Assembly (NCBI RefSeq): GCF_019511525.1
Contig: NZ_JAEUAT010000031.1
Coordinates: 1 to 48,975 of the forward strand
Origin: Rhizobium cauense
GTDB lineage: Bacteria; Pseudomonadota; Alphaproteobacteria; Rhizobiales; Rhizobiaceae
DNA: 48,975 bases
Direction: 5' to 3'
Part shown: in pieces, positions 16,729 to 25,833 of the stretch
How positions within the stretch are numbered: position 1 is the stretch's first letter
Layout of the letters: each line of letters starts with the position of its first letter
Program-made: the position numbers and the translations under genes
Notes under the pieces: model-generated
Database searches by the model: none
What the model was told of the DNA's origin: nothing
What the model saw: only the letters and a program-made list of their open reading frames with translations

Positions 16729-18669
16729 TCACCGCTCCTCGCATCTACGGCTGTCTGCGCCTCTCAAGAAGCTTAATGCTCGTTGGTGTTCGGGGGGCAC
16801 ATGGATGGAGGCGGAATCCGGCGCGTTCCATCCCCTCGACACCATTTCGTCGTAACCGGAACGGTATCCCATCATCGCGTTCTCGATTACCTTTCCGATG
16901 TCGTTGAAACCAGCAATGAAATCGGGGTTGTTCGCCACAGGCGTGTCGCCATCGACTACGGCGGCCATCCGCGCCAAGCCCGCCGTATCTTGCTCCACGA
17001 ACACCGTCTTCCGCTTCTCGACCTCGTAGGGGTGCATTCCGAGCGACTGCAACGCCATCCCAGCCGCTTGCATCGAACCGTCGAACAACTCGCGAACGAT
17101 GTGGTCCGCTCCCGCATCCACCAACTTGTAGTAATGGAGACGGTCGTATGCGCGAACAATGATCAGGATGCCGGGATTAATTCTGCGTGCGTAGGAAACG
17201 ATCTCCGTCGCGCGGTCAGGGTCATCTATCGCAACGATGAGCAATGCCGCGTGGCCTAACCCGGCCGAATCCAGTAGATCTGGACGTCCTGCATCTCCGA
17301 AAAACGACTTCACTCCGAATTTTCGCACATTGTCGACAACGTCTGCTCGATAATCCAGGACGACAGGTTTGTAACCGTTCGCGAGAAGCATTCGGTTCAC
17401 GATCTGCCCGAAGCGCCCTACCCCCGCGAGGATGATCGTGCCCTCATCCGGCTGATCAACTGTTCTGCGATGGCCTCCGCGTCTCTCGAGCATGACTACG
17501 ATCCGGTCGGAAAGCGCGAACAGTAGGGGTGTGACGACCATACCGAATGTGATGACCAGGACCGATACCGAAACCAATTGAGGAGACAGAATTCCACGAT
17601 CTCCGCTGATCGACAGCAGAACGAAGCCGAACTCCCCTGCCTGTGCAAGCCCAAAAGCGAAAAGCCATCCAGAAGGTCCGCGGACGCGAAAATGCCAGGC
17701 CAGAGGAAGTAGGACCAGCACCTTAATCGTAATCAAACCCAGTGTGGCACAGACTACAACTGGCCAGTTCGCAAACAGTACCTCGGGAACGATTTTTGCT
17801 CCGATTGTCATGAAGAACAATCCTAGCAAAAGCCCCTTAAATGGTTCGATGTCGTTCTGCAACTCATGCTTGAACTCGCTGTTTGCGAGAACAACACCTC
17901 CCAGGAACGCACCAAGTGCGGGCGAAACGCCTACCGCAGACATGAGAGCTGTTATAGCGACGACTACTAGCAGTGCCGCAGCGGTGAACACCTCGCGAAG
18001 TCCCAGAAGGGCTATGGTCCGGAAGATCGGGCGTGACAGGAAATGCGCCACAGCAACCACTACTCCAACTGCCGCGACGGTGATGATCGCCGAAATCCAG
18101 CCGGGGAGCCCTGCCAACAAATCAGTACTTCCATGCCCCGTCGGTGATCCATGGCCGTTCCCGGCGATCAGCGGAATACACGCGAGCATGGGGATCACCG
18201 CCAGATCCTGGAACAGAAGCACCGCGAAGCTCGCCTGCCCACCATCCGATCTGAGAAGGCCTTTCTCTTCGAGGGTTTGGAGAACGATAGCGGTGGAAGA
18301 TAGGGCCGCTACAAAGCCAAAAAGCACGGCTTGGCGCCAATCGAAACCGAGACCAATCCCGGCGATCGTTACTACAGCGATTGTGGCGACAACCTGCAGC
18401 CCGCCAAGGCCGAGGAGCTTGCCTCTGAGCCGCCAGACCATCTGGGGGTCGATCTCCAGGCCGATCAGGAATAGCATCATGACAATGCCGAATTCCGAGA
18501 ACTGTTCGAGGTTTGCTGATCCCGCCATCGAGATCTGGGAGACAGGGCCAATCAGGACGCCAGCGGCGATATAGCCGACTACGGAACCCAGTCCGATGCG
18601 CTGCGACACGATAACAGCGAGGACCGCCGCAGCAAGATAGCAAAGTGCGTAGGATGCGAAGCCTTCCAA
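16729..18669 (-). CDS. Kef-type K+/H+ antiporter (CPA2 family) with RCK domain
   Basis: This 646-aa protein has ~12 membrane segments (GSVVGYIAAGVLIGP, MLFLIGLEIDPQMVWRLR, SSTAIVLQTLEEKGLL, FQDLAVIPML) and a C-terminal TrkA-N/RCK domain (IILAGVGRFGQIVNRML, GDAGRPDLLDSAGLGHAALLIVA, IIVRAYDR). This is the KefB/KefC architecture: glutathione-gated potassium efflux that acidifies the cytoplasm and protects against electrophiles. It starts at TTG with AGGA 8 nt upstream, overlapping the end of the preceding ancillary gene region (gap 3 nt), so the two are co-translated. Confidence 0.93.
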   Translation of the reverse strand: MEGFASYALCYLAAAVLAVIVSQRIGLGSVVGYIAAGVLIGPVSQISMAGSANLEQFSEFGIVMMLFLIGLEIDPQMVWRLRGKLLGLGGLQVVATIAVVTIAGIGLGFDWRQAVLFGFVAALSSTAIVLQTLEEKGLLRSDGGQASFAVLLFQDLAVIPMLACIPLIAGNGHGSPTGHGSTDLLAGLPGWISAIITVAAVGVVVAVAHFLSRPIFRTIALLGLREVFTAAALLVVVAITALMSAVGVSPALGAFLGGVVLANSEFKHELQNDIEPFKGLLLGLFFMTIGAKIVPEVLFANWPVVVCATLGLITIKVLVLLPLAWHFRVRGPSGWLFAFGLAQAGEFGFVLLSISGDRGILSPQLVSVSVLVITFGMVVTPLLFALSDRIVVMLERRGGHRRTVDQPDEGTIILAGVGRFGQIVNRMLLANGYKPVVLDYRADVVDNVRKFGVKSFFGDAGRPDLLDSAGLGHAALLIVAIDDPDRATEIVSYARRINPGILIIVRAYDRLHYYKLVDAGADHIVRELFDGSMQAAGMALQSLGMHPYEVEKRKTVFVEQDTAGLARMAAVVDGDTPVANNPDFIAGFNDIGKVIENAMMGYRSGYDEMVSRGWNAPDSASIHVPPEHQRALSFLRGADSRRCEER

Positions 18670-18672
18670 CGG

Positions 18673-19275
18673 TCAGTTCCTCACCAGATCAGGTAGATCA
18701 AAGCTCCCGAAAGTCGGCAGCCGACGGACATCTGCGATGGCAAGCCTGTCATCGCGAAGTGCGGCGAGGAGCCGCGGGTAGGATTGAATGTGATGTTGCG
18801 CCACCTCCTCGTCGAGATGATTGGCGGAATAAAGAACAAAGGGAGGAAGATACTCCATACCGCAGAGCGTAGCTGTCTGTTCAAGCGGATAGAGAAACTG
18901 CTCAACGACCCGTCGGTTGCCGCCGTTTTCCGAGTAGTCCGACTTGCTGCCACCAGTGGTGATACAAGCCATCAAATGCTTTCCCGCCAGCATCTTGCCC
19001 CGTGGGCCGTAGGCAAAGCCGTACTCGAGAACCAGGTCCTGCCATTGCTTGAGAAGAGCCGGGGTCGAATACCAGAATACGGGAAACTGGAAGACAACGA
19101 TGTCGTGTTCCAGAAGCCGACGCTGTTCGCGATCCACGTCTATGGAGAAGCGGGGATACTCTGCGTAGAGATCGACGAACGTCACGCTCTCTAAGCCTTT
19201 GGCGCTTGCCGCCATCGCCGTGTTGATACTGGACTTCCGCTGCGCCGGATGCGCAAACAGAACTAGAACTCGCAT
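18673..19275 (-). CDS. KefF/KefG-like NAD(P)H:quinone oxidoreductase, antiporter ancillary protein
   Basis: This 200-aa flavodoxin-like fold protein has VLVLFAHPAQRKSSIN, FSIDVDREQRRLLEHDIVVFQFPVFWYSTPALLKQW and GKHLMACITTGGSKSDYSENG, the signature blocks of KefF/KefG/MdaB-type enzymes. In enterobacteria the equivalent protein binds the Kef channel, is needed for full activity and reduces quinones. AGGA precedes the ATG by about 9 nt. Immediately downstream is the antiporter gene, which supports the pairing. Confidence 0.9.
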   Translation of the reverse strand: MRVLVLFAHPAQRKSSINTAMAASAKGLESVTFVDLYAEYPRFSIDVDREQRRLLEHDIVVFQFPVFWYSTPALLKQWQDLVLEYGFAYGPRGKMLAGKHLMACITTGGSKSDYSENGGNRRVVEQFLYPLEQTATLCGMEYLPPFVLYSANHLDEEVAQHHIQSYPRLLAALRDDRLAIADVRRLPTFGSFDLPDLVRN

Positions 19276-19452
19276 CTATTTTCTTCCTCTGGAACATGAA
19301 GACGCGACCTTGTGTTTGACCACTCGGTCCAATCGCGTCGCGTTATCGGCGCTCCGGGAAGGTTTTTATTGAAGGATCGCGTCCTTGCCTCGTTGAGGCG
19401 ATAATTCGTGGAGGCTTTTCCGATCCCTGCAACTCTCGAAGTCTCGACGCTA

Positions 19453-20309
19453 TCAGCGCCGATGATTGACGGCGCCCATTAAATTGTAGTCCGCACCAAT
19501 CCAGCGTTGGATTTCGGCACCATACTCTTCCGCTGCGTCCTCCCAAATAAGGTGGCCACCATCTAGGAGAATCTGTCGGCAGAGACCGATGCGCTCCACG
19601 AGGAATTCGCCGTTGGCAGGCGGGACGATCGGGTCGTGACGCCCCGCGAGCACAAGGACAGGCGCTTCTATCTGCGGGAGGATCTTCTCGAGGACCGGGA
19701 GTTCCTCGGAATAGGACCGGACAAAATTCGTTGCCCGATCAAAGCGTCCGGCAGACGACGAGTGCCAGTAGTCTTCAATCACGGACGGCGGCGGCGTGTT
19801 CGCAGATGCGGCCGTTACAAAACCTACCGCGAGATCGCCCCCTTGCTCCTCTGCAAATGCGCCAGGTGGAGACGCGATCAGATCAACCAAACCGCCTGCA
19901 GCCAGCTCGACCCTCGTGGCGACGCTGCCGACAACGAGGCTTTCAAAAAGATCGGGACGGTCGGCTGCGGCAGAAAGCATGGCGAGAGCGCCAATATCGG
20001 GCCCGATACCGTGCATCCGTGTGATACCCAGGTTCCAAGCGGTCAGCACGATAAAACGAGCCATCCCCCTCGGAGACATGAGGTCCGAGCGGCCCTGCGA
20101 CATGCCGAAGCCCGGCAAGTCAATGGCGACATAGGGAGCCCCTTTCCGATTGCTGCCAGAATTCCCCTAAACGCATAAATGCTCTCGGGCCAGGGACTGG
20201 TGATGACCACGGGGATCCCTTCGGGCCGTCCTCCCGTCGCCATGCGAACGTTGATGCCATCAATCTCCACGAAAGAAACCTGGCCTATATCTGGAAGTAC
20301 GGTCGCCAT
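19453..20309 (-). pseudogene. Alpha/beta hydrolase with single-base frameshift
   Basis: The N-terminal frame (from 20309) reads VSFVEIDGINVRMATGGRPE, then GIPVVITSPWPESIYAFRGI and LAAIGKG. The next frame then continues APYVAIDLPGFGMSQGR, HGIGPDIGALAMLSAA, the cap region, and PVLVLAGRHDPIVPP to DGGHLIWEDAAEEY. The switch is at about 20141 in GGAAAGGGGC, consistent with one lost base. The nucleophile elbow is GPDIG (Asp), as in haloalkane dehalogenase or epoxide hydrolase-like members, and the C-terminal His is in GGH. It is either a young pseudogene or a sequencing error in a G-rich run. Confidence 0.8.
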
Positions 20310-20593
20310 CTCACGATCTCCATTCGCCCGTCTGTAGCGCGGTTGCGCCCATTGCCGGATCTGTGCCGGGAGGATTGAACATCGGTTTGCTTCAAGATTG
20401 TCTGATCGTGCGATCCTCGAGTCCGGCTCAACGGCGCTATCCTAGGCGGGCATCCACCCATAATTGCTTCAGTTTCGGCCAGCCGCAGAACTCCCTTGAT
20501 GGCACCCCCCCATAGCTCGCAGCTAGCAAGCGAGACCGAAGGCCCCGGAACCCATGGAGGCGACTACGTTGCAGAACGAACCGCAGACAAGCA
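20310..20593. other. Intergenic, no gene seen
   Basis: Neither strand shows a frame with a ribosome binding site or recognisable domain. Confidence 0.5.
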
Positions 20594-20935
20594 TCAAGAC
20601 TTATATCGGGTAACGGAGCTGGTCTTCACAGCAGCTGCGTAGGAATCACGCGAGGTCGCTGCACACAGGATCCCTTCCATGGCCGCCGCGGCATTGTGGA
20701 TGCCCTGCCCCTCGAAATGGCCGAAGTTCAGAACGTCCAGTTTCCTTTGTCGCGCACCCGTCGCTACGACTACCGCCTTCGTCCGGTCAGTGCCCCCGTC
20801 AGACGGGCCAATCTCGAACAGCTTCTTGGTGCAATCGAACGACACAGTGCTTGAACTTCTGCGCCTTGATTTAGGGCGCGACCTGCGAGAGCTTCCCCGC
20901 AAATCCCACGACAACCGCCTTTCTGCTCCATCGGG
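20594..20935 (-). pseudogene. Thioredoxin-reductase-like flavoprotein fragment
   Basis: One frame gives GICGEALAGRALNQGAEVQ (cf. GISGQALAGRA-x-NQA in this family). Another continues SFDCTKKLFEIGPSDGGTDR then TKAVVVATGARQRKLDVLNF and EGQGIHNAAAAMEG. The ATGAR segment and the GxGI-x-x-x-A-x-x-ME block are typical of TrxB-like FAD oxidoreductases, including those fused to cyclic-nucleotide-binding domains. The FAD-binding N-terminus, the CxxC region and the NADPH domain are absent, and at least one frameshift is present. Confidence 0.7.
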
Positions 20936-21176
20936 TCATTCGGAGTGTGCGTTCTGACCTGGAACATGAATCGGCCGTGACTTCCGCAGTAGCGGCCCTC
21001 TCATCCTCTAGCGATAATCTGTCGGGCCATATTGAGCGATCCTATCCAGGGGCAGTCGAATGTCATCCATTTCAGATGATGAGCCCGTCGCGGCCTCCGC
21101 GCGTTTGTGCCCAAATATACAATAACGATGCCCGCTCCTCCCCTAACTTCCCGCCATGCCGAGACCCGGCGGAAAC

Positions 21177-22157
21177 ATGGAGCTACCTGTGACCTACGAC
21201 CTTTCTCGCCGACAGACACTGATTGCGGGGGCAGCCGTCTCCTTTTCCATGTTTGTTCCCGTCGCCAACGCAGCAGACAAAAAGATAACCGCAACTATCG
21301 AAGGAGAGCTTGAAATGACCGAAGCATTCGTAAAGACCAAGGACGGCGTTGACTTGTACTACAAGGACTGGGGTCCCAAGGATGCCCAGCCGATCGTCTT
21401 CCATCACGGCTGGCCGTTGTCTTCCGATGACTGGGACGCGCAGATGCTTTTCTTCGTCCAGCACGGCTATCGCGTCGTCGCTCACGACCGCCGGGGCCAC
21501 GGTCGCTCCTCGCAGGTAGCTGATGGCCACAATATGGATCAGTATGCGGCCGACGCTTCCGCAGTCTACGAGCATCTGAACCTCAAGAACGCCGTTCATA
21601 TCGGCCACTCAACGGGTGGCGGCGAAGTTGCCCGGTACGTCGCAAAATATGGGGAGCCTCAGAAGCGCGTCGCGAAGGCGGTGCTTGTCTCAGCAGTCCC
21701 ACCACTGATGCTCAAGACCGAATCCAACCCCGACGGCCTTCCGATGGAAGTCTTCGACGGTCTCCGCAGCGGCCTCTCAGCTAACCGCGCACAATTCTAC
21801 CTGGACCTCGCTTCCGGTCCGTTCTACGGCTTCAACCGCGAAGGCGCTAAGGTTTATCCGGGAGTTATCCAGAATTGGTGGCGGCAGGGTATGATTGGTG
21901 GCGCGAAGGCGCACTACGATGGCATCAAAGCATTCTCCGAGACCGATCAGACTGAAGATCTCAAGAAGATCACGGTTCCGACCCTGGTCATGCACGGCGA
22001 CGATGACCAGATCGTCCCGATCGACGACGCGGCCCGCCTATCGGTGAAGCTGCTGAAGAACGGCACGCTCAAGGTCTATCCGGGCTACCCGCACGGCATG
22101 CTGACCACGTATGCAGACGTCATCAACCCGGATCTGCTCGCCTTTGTAAAGAGCTAA
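21177..22157 (+). CDS. Alpha/beta hydrolase, non-haem haloperoxidase/esterase type, with Tat-like leader
   Basis: The long form (326 aa) begins with YDLSRRQTLIAGAAVSFSMF-VPVANAAD, a twin-arginine signal. The enzyme follows: GVDLYYKDWGPKDAQPIVFHHGWPLSSDDW split by the oxyanion HHGWP, nucleophile GHSTGGG, acid in HGDDDQIVP and His in GYPHGM. This is the bacterial cofactor-free chloroperoxidase/arylesterase group. A second ATG at 21315 has a better ribosome binding site (AAGGAG, 8 nt) and would give a leaderless cytoplasmic enzyme of normal family length, so two forms are possible. A GC hairpin follows the stop. Confidence 0.9.
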   Translation: MELPVTYDLSRRQTLIAGAAVSFSMFVPVANAADKKITATIEGELEMTEAFVKTKDGVDLYYKDWGPKDAQPIVFHHGWPLSSDDWDAQMLFFVQHGYRVVAHDRRGHGRSSQVADGHNMDQYAADASAVYEHLNLKNAVHIGHSTGGGEVARYVAKYGEPQKRVAKAVLVSAVPPLMLKTESNPDGLPMEVFDGLRSGLSANRAQFYLDLASGPFYGFNREGAKVYPGVIQNWWRQGMIGGAKAHYDGIKAFSETDQTEDLKKITVPTLVMHGDDDQIVPIDDAARLSVKLLKNGTLKVYPGYPHGMLTTYADVINPDLLAFVKS

Positions 22158-22173
22158 TCTCCTAGCTGCATAG

Positions 22174-22211
22174 GCCATCGCGGGCGGGCTAAGTGGCGCG
22201 CTCGCGATGGC
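22174..22211 (+). terminator. Hairpin after haloperoxidase-like gene
   Basis: GCCATCGCG and CGCGATGGC enclose a 20-nt GC-rich loop, starting 17 nt after the stop. No clear T tract follows. Confidence 0.5.
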
Positions 22212-23122
22212 GACAACGGGTTGGCTAAAACCTAACCGAGTTCGATCAGCGCCATGGAAATCACGTGCTGGACCATCCCGGAGTTGCTCTTCCTGGCAAC
22301 TTCACAGGCCGCAATGCAATGTTCGGCCAGGTCGGATTCTGTTGATCAAGCCAATATCCAGTCCGGTGCACACACCCACTGCGCGTTGCATCCGGGGAAC
22401 GAATAACCGAGAGCCTGCAGCTTCACCATACGTGGATTCGAGGCAGCAACCCGGAAGGTGTGTCTAAAAGGCGATTCGGTTCGCAGAGGCTTCAATCGCA
22501 TACGAAATCTCGCGCGATACGCGCTGTGGAGTAGGTCGACGACACCACGCAGGGAATCCTTCAGGACCGATTGTTTTGGCTACGCCAAGATGCTGGCAGA
22601 AAGTCGCTTCCGTTCTAAACGCATCGGCGGCGACATCCCCACATGTAGATCCCGTAGTCCATGTCCGTTCCACCTGGCGCAGTAAGCCGTTTTGAGTGAT
22701 GCCTACCCATGTGATCTTTTATCCCAGCTTGAGTCACAACAACCCAGCACTTCATCGCACGACGCGACAAGACACCTGCGAGCGGAGAGCGGCATTTCAC
22801 GGCCGCAGGAAAGAAGACCTGACTCGAATTGATCCAGTTCGGCCTCTCCGGCAAAGCGGAGCTGCTCAGGCTCCACGGTGAAATTCTACTCCACCGCGGC
22901 AATGATAGCGGCAGATGCTTCTCGGGGCCTACAGGTAGCCGAAGTGACCTTGTCCCTGTCCTTCATGGTAACCAAAGCGATCTGAGTGCCCCTTCTGTGG
23001 ATTTCCGGCGAGACCAACATCGACTTTGTTCTTGTAGCAGGCGTCCATTTGACTAAATGTACAATATCTTGGGCCTGACATCGCGCATTCTCGGACCGTC
23101 GAAAATCGAACGAGGATGTCCC
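22212..23122. other. Gene-free stretch of about 900 bases
   Basis: Several short frames exist on both strands, but none has a good start site, family motif or coding-like composition. I see no repeat or RNA structure that I can name. Confidence 0.45.
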
Positions 23123-23899
23123 ATGTTCAAGAGACTAATCGCACCTGCATTGCTTGCCACCTCACTGGCTAGTGTTCCGGCCCACGCGGCCAGCACAAAG
23201 CCGATGATCGTCCTGGTCCATGGTGCGTTCGCGGACGCGTCCAGCTGGAATGGCGTCATCGGAAAACTTGAATCCGATGGTTATCGCGTCATTGCGGTGG
23301 CAAACCCACTGCGTAGCGTCAAGGGCGACAGCGCATACCTCAAGCAAATCATCGCGAATCTTGATACGCCCGTTGTGCTCGTCGGACATTCCTACGGCGG
23401 CGCGGTGATCTCAGAAGCGGCAACGAAGGACGGCAAGATCAAGTCGCTGGTATATGTCTCGGCATTCGCTCCGGAACCCGGGGAATCCGCGCTCACGCTT
23501 TCCGGCAAGTTCCCGGGAAGCACCCTTTCATCGACGCTCGACAAACCCGTCGAGCTGGAGAGCGGCGTAAAGGACCTTTACATACAGCAGGATAAGTTCC
23601 ACAAGCAGTTCGCAGCAGACGTGTCGACAAAGGCCGCCGCCGCTATGGCTGCCGCGCAGCGTCCAGTCACCGATGTCGCGCTTGGCGAAGCGGCAACGAA
23701 TGCCGGGTGGAAGGAAATTCCTTCTTGGTCGATATTCGGTTCCGCTGACAAGAACATCCCACCGGAAGCTATGAAGTGGATGGCCAAGCGTGCGAACGCC
23801 AAGGAAACCATCGAGGTCAGGGGTGCTTCGCATGTCGTGATGGTTTCCCATCCGGACCGAGTGGCAAAGGTGATCGAAGACGCGGCTGAAGCCAACTAG
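23123..23899 (+). CDS. Exported alpha/beta hydrolase (EstC-like)
   Basis: I start at ATG after GAGG (7 nt), which gives 258 aa with a clean Sec signal peptide (MFKRLIAPALLATSLASVPA-HA). The fold markers are IVLVHGAFADASSWNGVI (oxyanion region), nucleophile GHSYGGAVI, acid region SIFGSADKNIP and a C-terminal His in RGASHVVMVSHP. This is the group of small periplasmic hydrolases related to salicylate esterase/EstC proteins often found in rhizobia. The substrate is unknown. It is followed by a strong terminator-like hairpin and appears monocistronic. Confidence 0.9.
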   Translation: MFKRLIAPALLATSLASVPAHAASTKPMIVLVHGAFADASSWNGVIGKLESDGYRVIAVANPLRSVKGDSAYLKQIIANLDTPVVLVGHSYGGAVISEAATKDGKIKSLVYVSAFAPEPGESALTLSGKFPGSTLSSTLDKPVELESGVKDLYIQQDKFHKQFAADVSTKAAAAMAAAQRPVTDVALGEAATNAGWKEIPSWSIFGSADKNIPPEAMKWMAKRANAKETIEVRGASHVVMVSHPDRVAKVIEDAAEAN

Positions 23900-23925
23900 C
23901 TAGAGTGTTGGGCCATCCTCGCATG

Positions 23926-23943
23926 GGGGCGGCCCGCCCCTTG
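23926..23943 (+). terminator. Short GC hairpin terminator after exported hydrolase
   Basis: GGGGCG, GCC loop, CGCCCC, then TTGT. It lies 26 nt past the stop of the hydrolase gene. Confidence 0.55.
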
Positions 23944-24390
23944 TCACTACCACGGCCAGCAGCGACGACGGCACCAAGTCGCGTGTTAGTCTTGCCACCG
24001 GCGATCTATCGGCTGTTCGTCACAAACAGTTGAAGCCGCCGGTGCCAATTGCATTTTCGAAAGCTTTCGATTCCGGCGCAACACCAAGCTCTGGGCGTTG
24101 CGACTGAGGTGGCATCCGGAACGTCCCCCTCCGCCAAATGCCATGGCCCGGTTTCCCGTCGCCGTCTCGGCTTCCTGAGCCAGGATCGGGGCGTTCCTCG
24201 CCTCGACAGCACAGGCGCTACAAGCGCCCTCCACGGTCGAGCCTCGGACTGCCGCTTCAGTAAAACCGCTTTTGGTCAGCTGCTTATAGTTCGATGCGGT
24301 CCCTGCCCCCCGGTCGGTGTCCGCGAGACCATTCTTCCAAAGCCAAACTTTGGGGGCGAACCAGCCCCCCAGGGCCGAAGGGAAAGACGA
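23944..24390. other. Intergenic holding one copy of a dispersed 55-bp repeat
   Basis: No convincing gene. The stretch contains repeat copy 1 (24181-24235), described separately. Confidence 0.5.
24181..24235. repeat. Dispersed 55-bp repeat, copy 1
   Basis: CAGGATCGGGGCGTTCCTCG... is matched at 33695-33749 with 4 differences over 55 bases and no gaps; similarity stops abruptly at both ends. Both copies lie within 250 bp of an NmrA-like gene. On the minus strand both could encode a Cys-rich peptide (VxGACxACAVxARNAPIL), but all four differences change the amino acid sequence, which argues against protein-level conservation. Confidence 0.7.
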
Positions 24391-25275
24391 CTATTTGACA
24401 GGCTGGAACGCAGCAAGGTTCTCTTTCAGCCAGGCGAAAGCTGACCGGGGTGGTTGACCGGTGAGTTCAAAAACCGTGGATGTCGTTTCCGCCTGGACTG
24501 ATAGCTTGAATAGGCGATCAAGCCCAAGCTGAAGGTCAGCGATCATCTCGCTCAGCCCTGCTTCCAACAGCACTTTGCGGTGCTCCTCAGGCGTGCGATG
24601 GTCGTATGAAATCTGTGCGCCGAGCAGACGGGATAGTTCGGCGGCGACTTCAGGCATGCTGACTGATGCTGGACCAGTAAGATGATAGGCCCGCTGCGCC
24701 TGAAGATTTTCTTGATTGAGAAGTACTGCGAGCGCGACGTCCGCGACGTCCCGGGTGTCGATGAGGTTGACCCGCCCCTCGCCCGCGGCGCCGCCCCACG
24801 TCCCTTGAGCCACAAAAGCCGCTCTGCGCTTCAATATATCAACGAAGGTCGACGGGCGAAGTAGCGTGTACCCAACATCGCGTGTGGCGAGATGGGCCTC
24901 GATCTTTGCGTGCCAGTCAAAGGGATGAAGTCTTACAGGCGGCCCCATGACCGAGACCTTCACAATGTGCGCGACTCCGGCAGCCACCGCCGCATCAATC
25001 ACGGCGATCTCGTTCTCTACCTGTCGTGCACTCGTTCCGTGCGCGACAAAGAGTTGATCGGCTCCTTCGACAGCTGTCGATAGAGTGGATGGTTTTTCGA
25101 AGTCGACAACCATCGGTGCGATACCGTGGGGCAGTCGGTCCGTTGAGGGATCACGTGACAGCGCAACGATTTCTACGTCTTCTTTGACGAGCTTCGAGAG
25201 TAACGCAGAACCGATCTGGCCTGTAGCGCCAGCCACTGCGATGCGGAGTGAGCGTTTAGTGAGTGTGTCAGACAT
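24391..25275 (-). CDS. NmrA-like NAD(P)-binding protein (atypical SDR)
   Basis: This 294-aa protein has an N-terminal GATGQIGSALL dinucleotide-binding motif, VALSRDPSTDRLP, a VDFEKPSTL segment, VAHGTSARQVENE, KVSVMGPPVRLHPFDWHAKIE and LLRPSTFVDIL. This is the NmrA/QorB-like (atypical SDR) pattern, in which the classical Tyr-x-x-x-Lys is not needed. Members act as quinone reductases or redox sensors of NADP(H). A weak AAGGTAG lies before the ATG. It is monocistronic, and a second, broken NmrA-like gene lies at 33790-34450. Confidence 0.9.
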   Translation of the reverse strand: MSDTLTKRSLRIAVAGATGQIGSALLSKLVKEDVEIVALSRDPSTDRLPHGIAPMVVDFEKPSTLSTAVEGADQLFVAHGTSARQVENEIAVIDAAVAAGVAHIVKVSVMGPPVRLHPFDWHAKIEAHLATRDVGYTLLRPSTFVDILKRRAAFVAQGTWGGAAGEGRVNLIDTRDVADVALAVLLNQENLQAQRAYHLTGPASVSMPEVAAELSRLLGAQISYDHRTPEEHRKVLLEAGLSEMIADLQLGLDRLFKLSVQAETTSTVFELTGQPPRSAFAWLKENLAAFQPVK

Positions 25276-25447
25276 GATCTACCTTTTGAAGCTCTTTGAC
25301 GGCGGCAACTGGGGTCGCCGAACAGACAGGATTAGTATGCTCGATCCTTCGACGCGGGATGGAGATCGATAGAATCGCAGTTTCAGTGGGCGGCTGGAGA
25401 TGGTGGGTTCATAGCCAGTTGATCGCCGAATGAACAAGCAGCAGAAC

Positions 25448-25666
25448 TCACTCCATTCGTCCGGATGCGGGCGGGTCACTTGCCGGGAAGGACTCCATCA
25501 GGGCCTCTTCAACAAATTCTTCGGAATTCGAGTGGAGGAATGTTTGTTTTTCGAGGCCCAAATCTTCGAACTCTGGAAGCGTTTCGGCTCCATCCCGCAG
25601 ATCTTCCGAAGCTTTAACGGGTGTTTTGATCATCGCCAGTTCTCCTTTCGGGGCAGATCTGGTCAT
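25448..25666 (-). CDS. Small acidic protein with ESFPASDPP-type C-terminus
   Basis: This 72-aa protein ends EEFVEEALMESFPASDPPAS, a C-terminal signature I know from many small rhizobial proteins of unknown function. Two ATGs are almost equally good: 25666 with GGAGGAGAG (about 6 nt) and 25633 with AAGGAG (8 nt), giving 72 or 61 aa. It is divergent from the thiocyanate-hydrolase-like operon, separated by about 170 bp. There is no membrane segment, and the protein is strongly acidic in its centre (DLRDGAETLPEFEDLGLE). Confidence 0.65.
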   Translation of the reverse strand: MTRSAPKGELAMIKTPVKASEDLRDGAETLPEFEDLGLEKQTFLHSNSEEFVEEALMESFPASDPPASGRME

Positions 25667-25833
25667 GCGGCTCTCCTCCGGTATTGGACGATTCAACCCT
25701 CCACAAGCCTCATCGCTGAAACTCTCAAGCCTCATGAAGCGAGCTGCGTGATAGGCGCGAGGCAGCCGTCCGCAAGCACCGAATTTTACAATAAACTCGC
25801 TAGGTGCTGCCGTAGACCACCTCAACACGTTCG

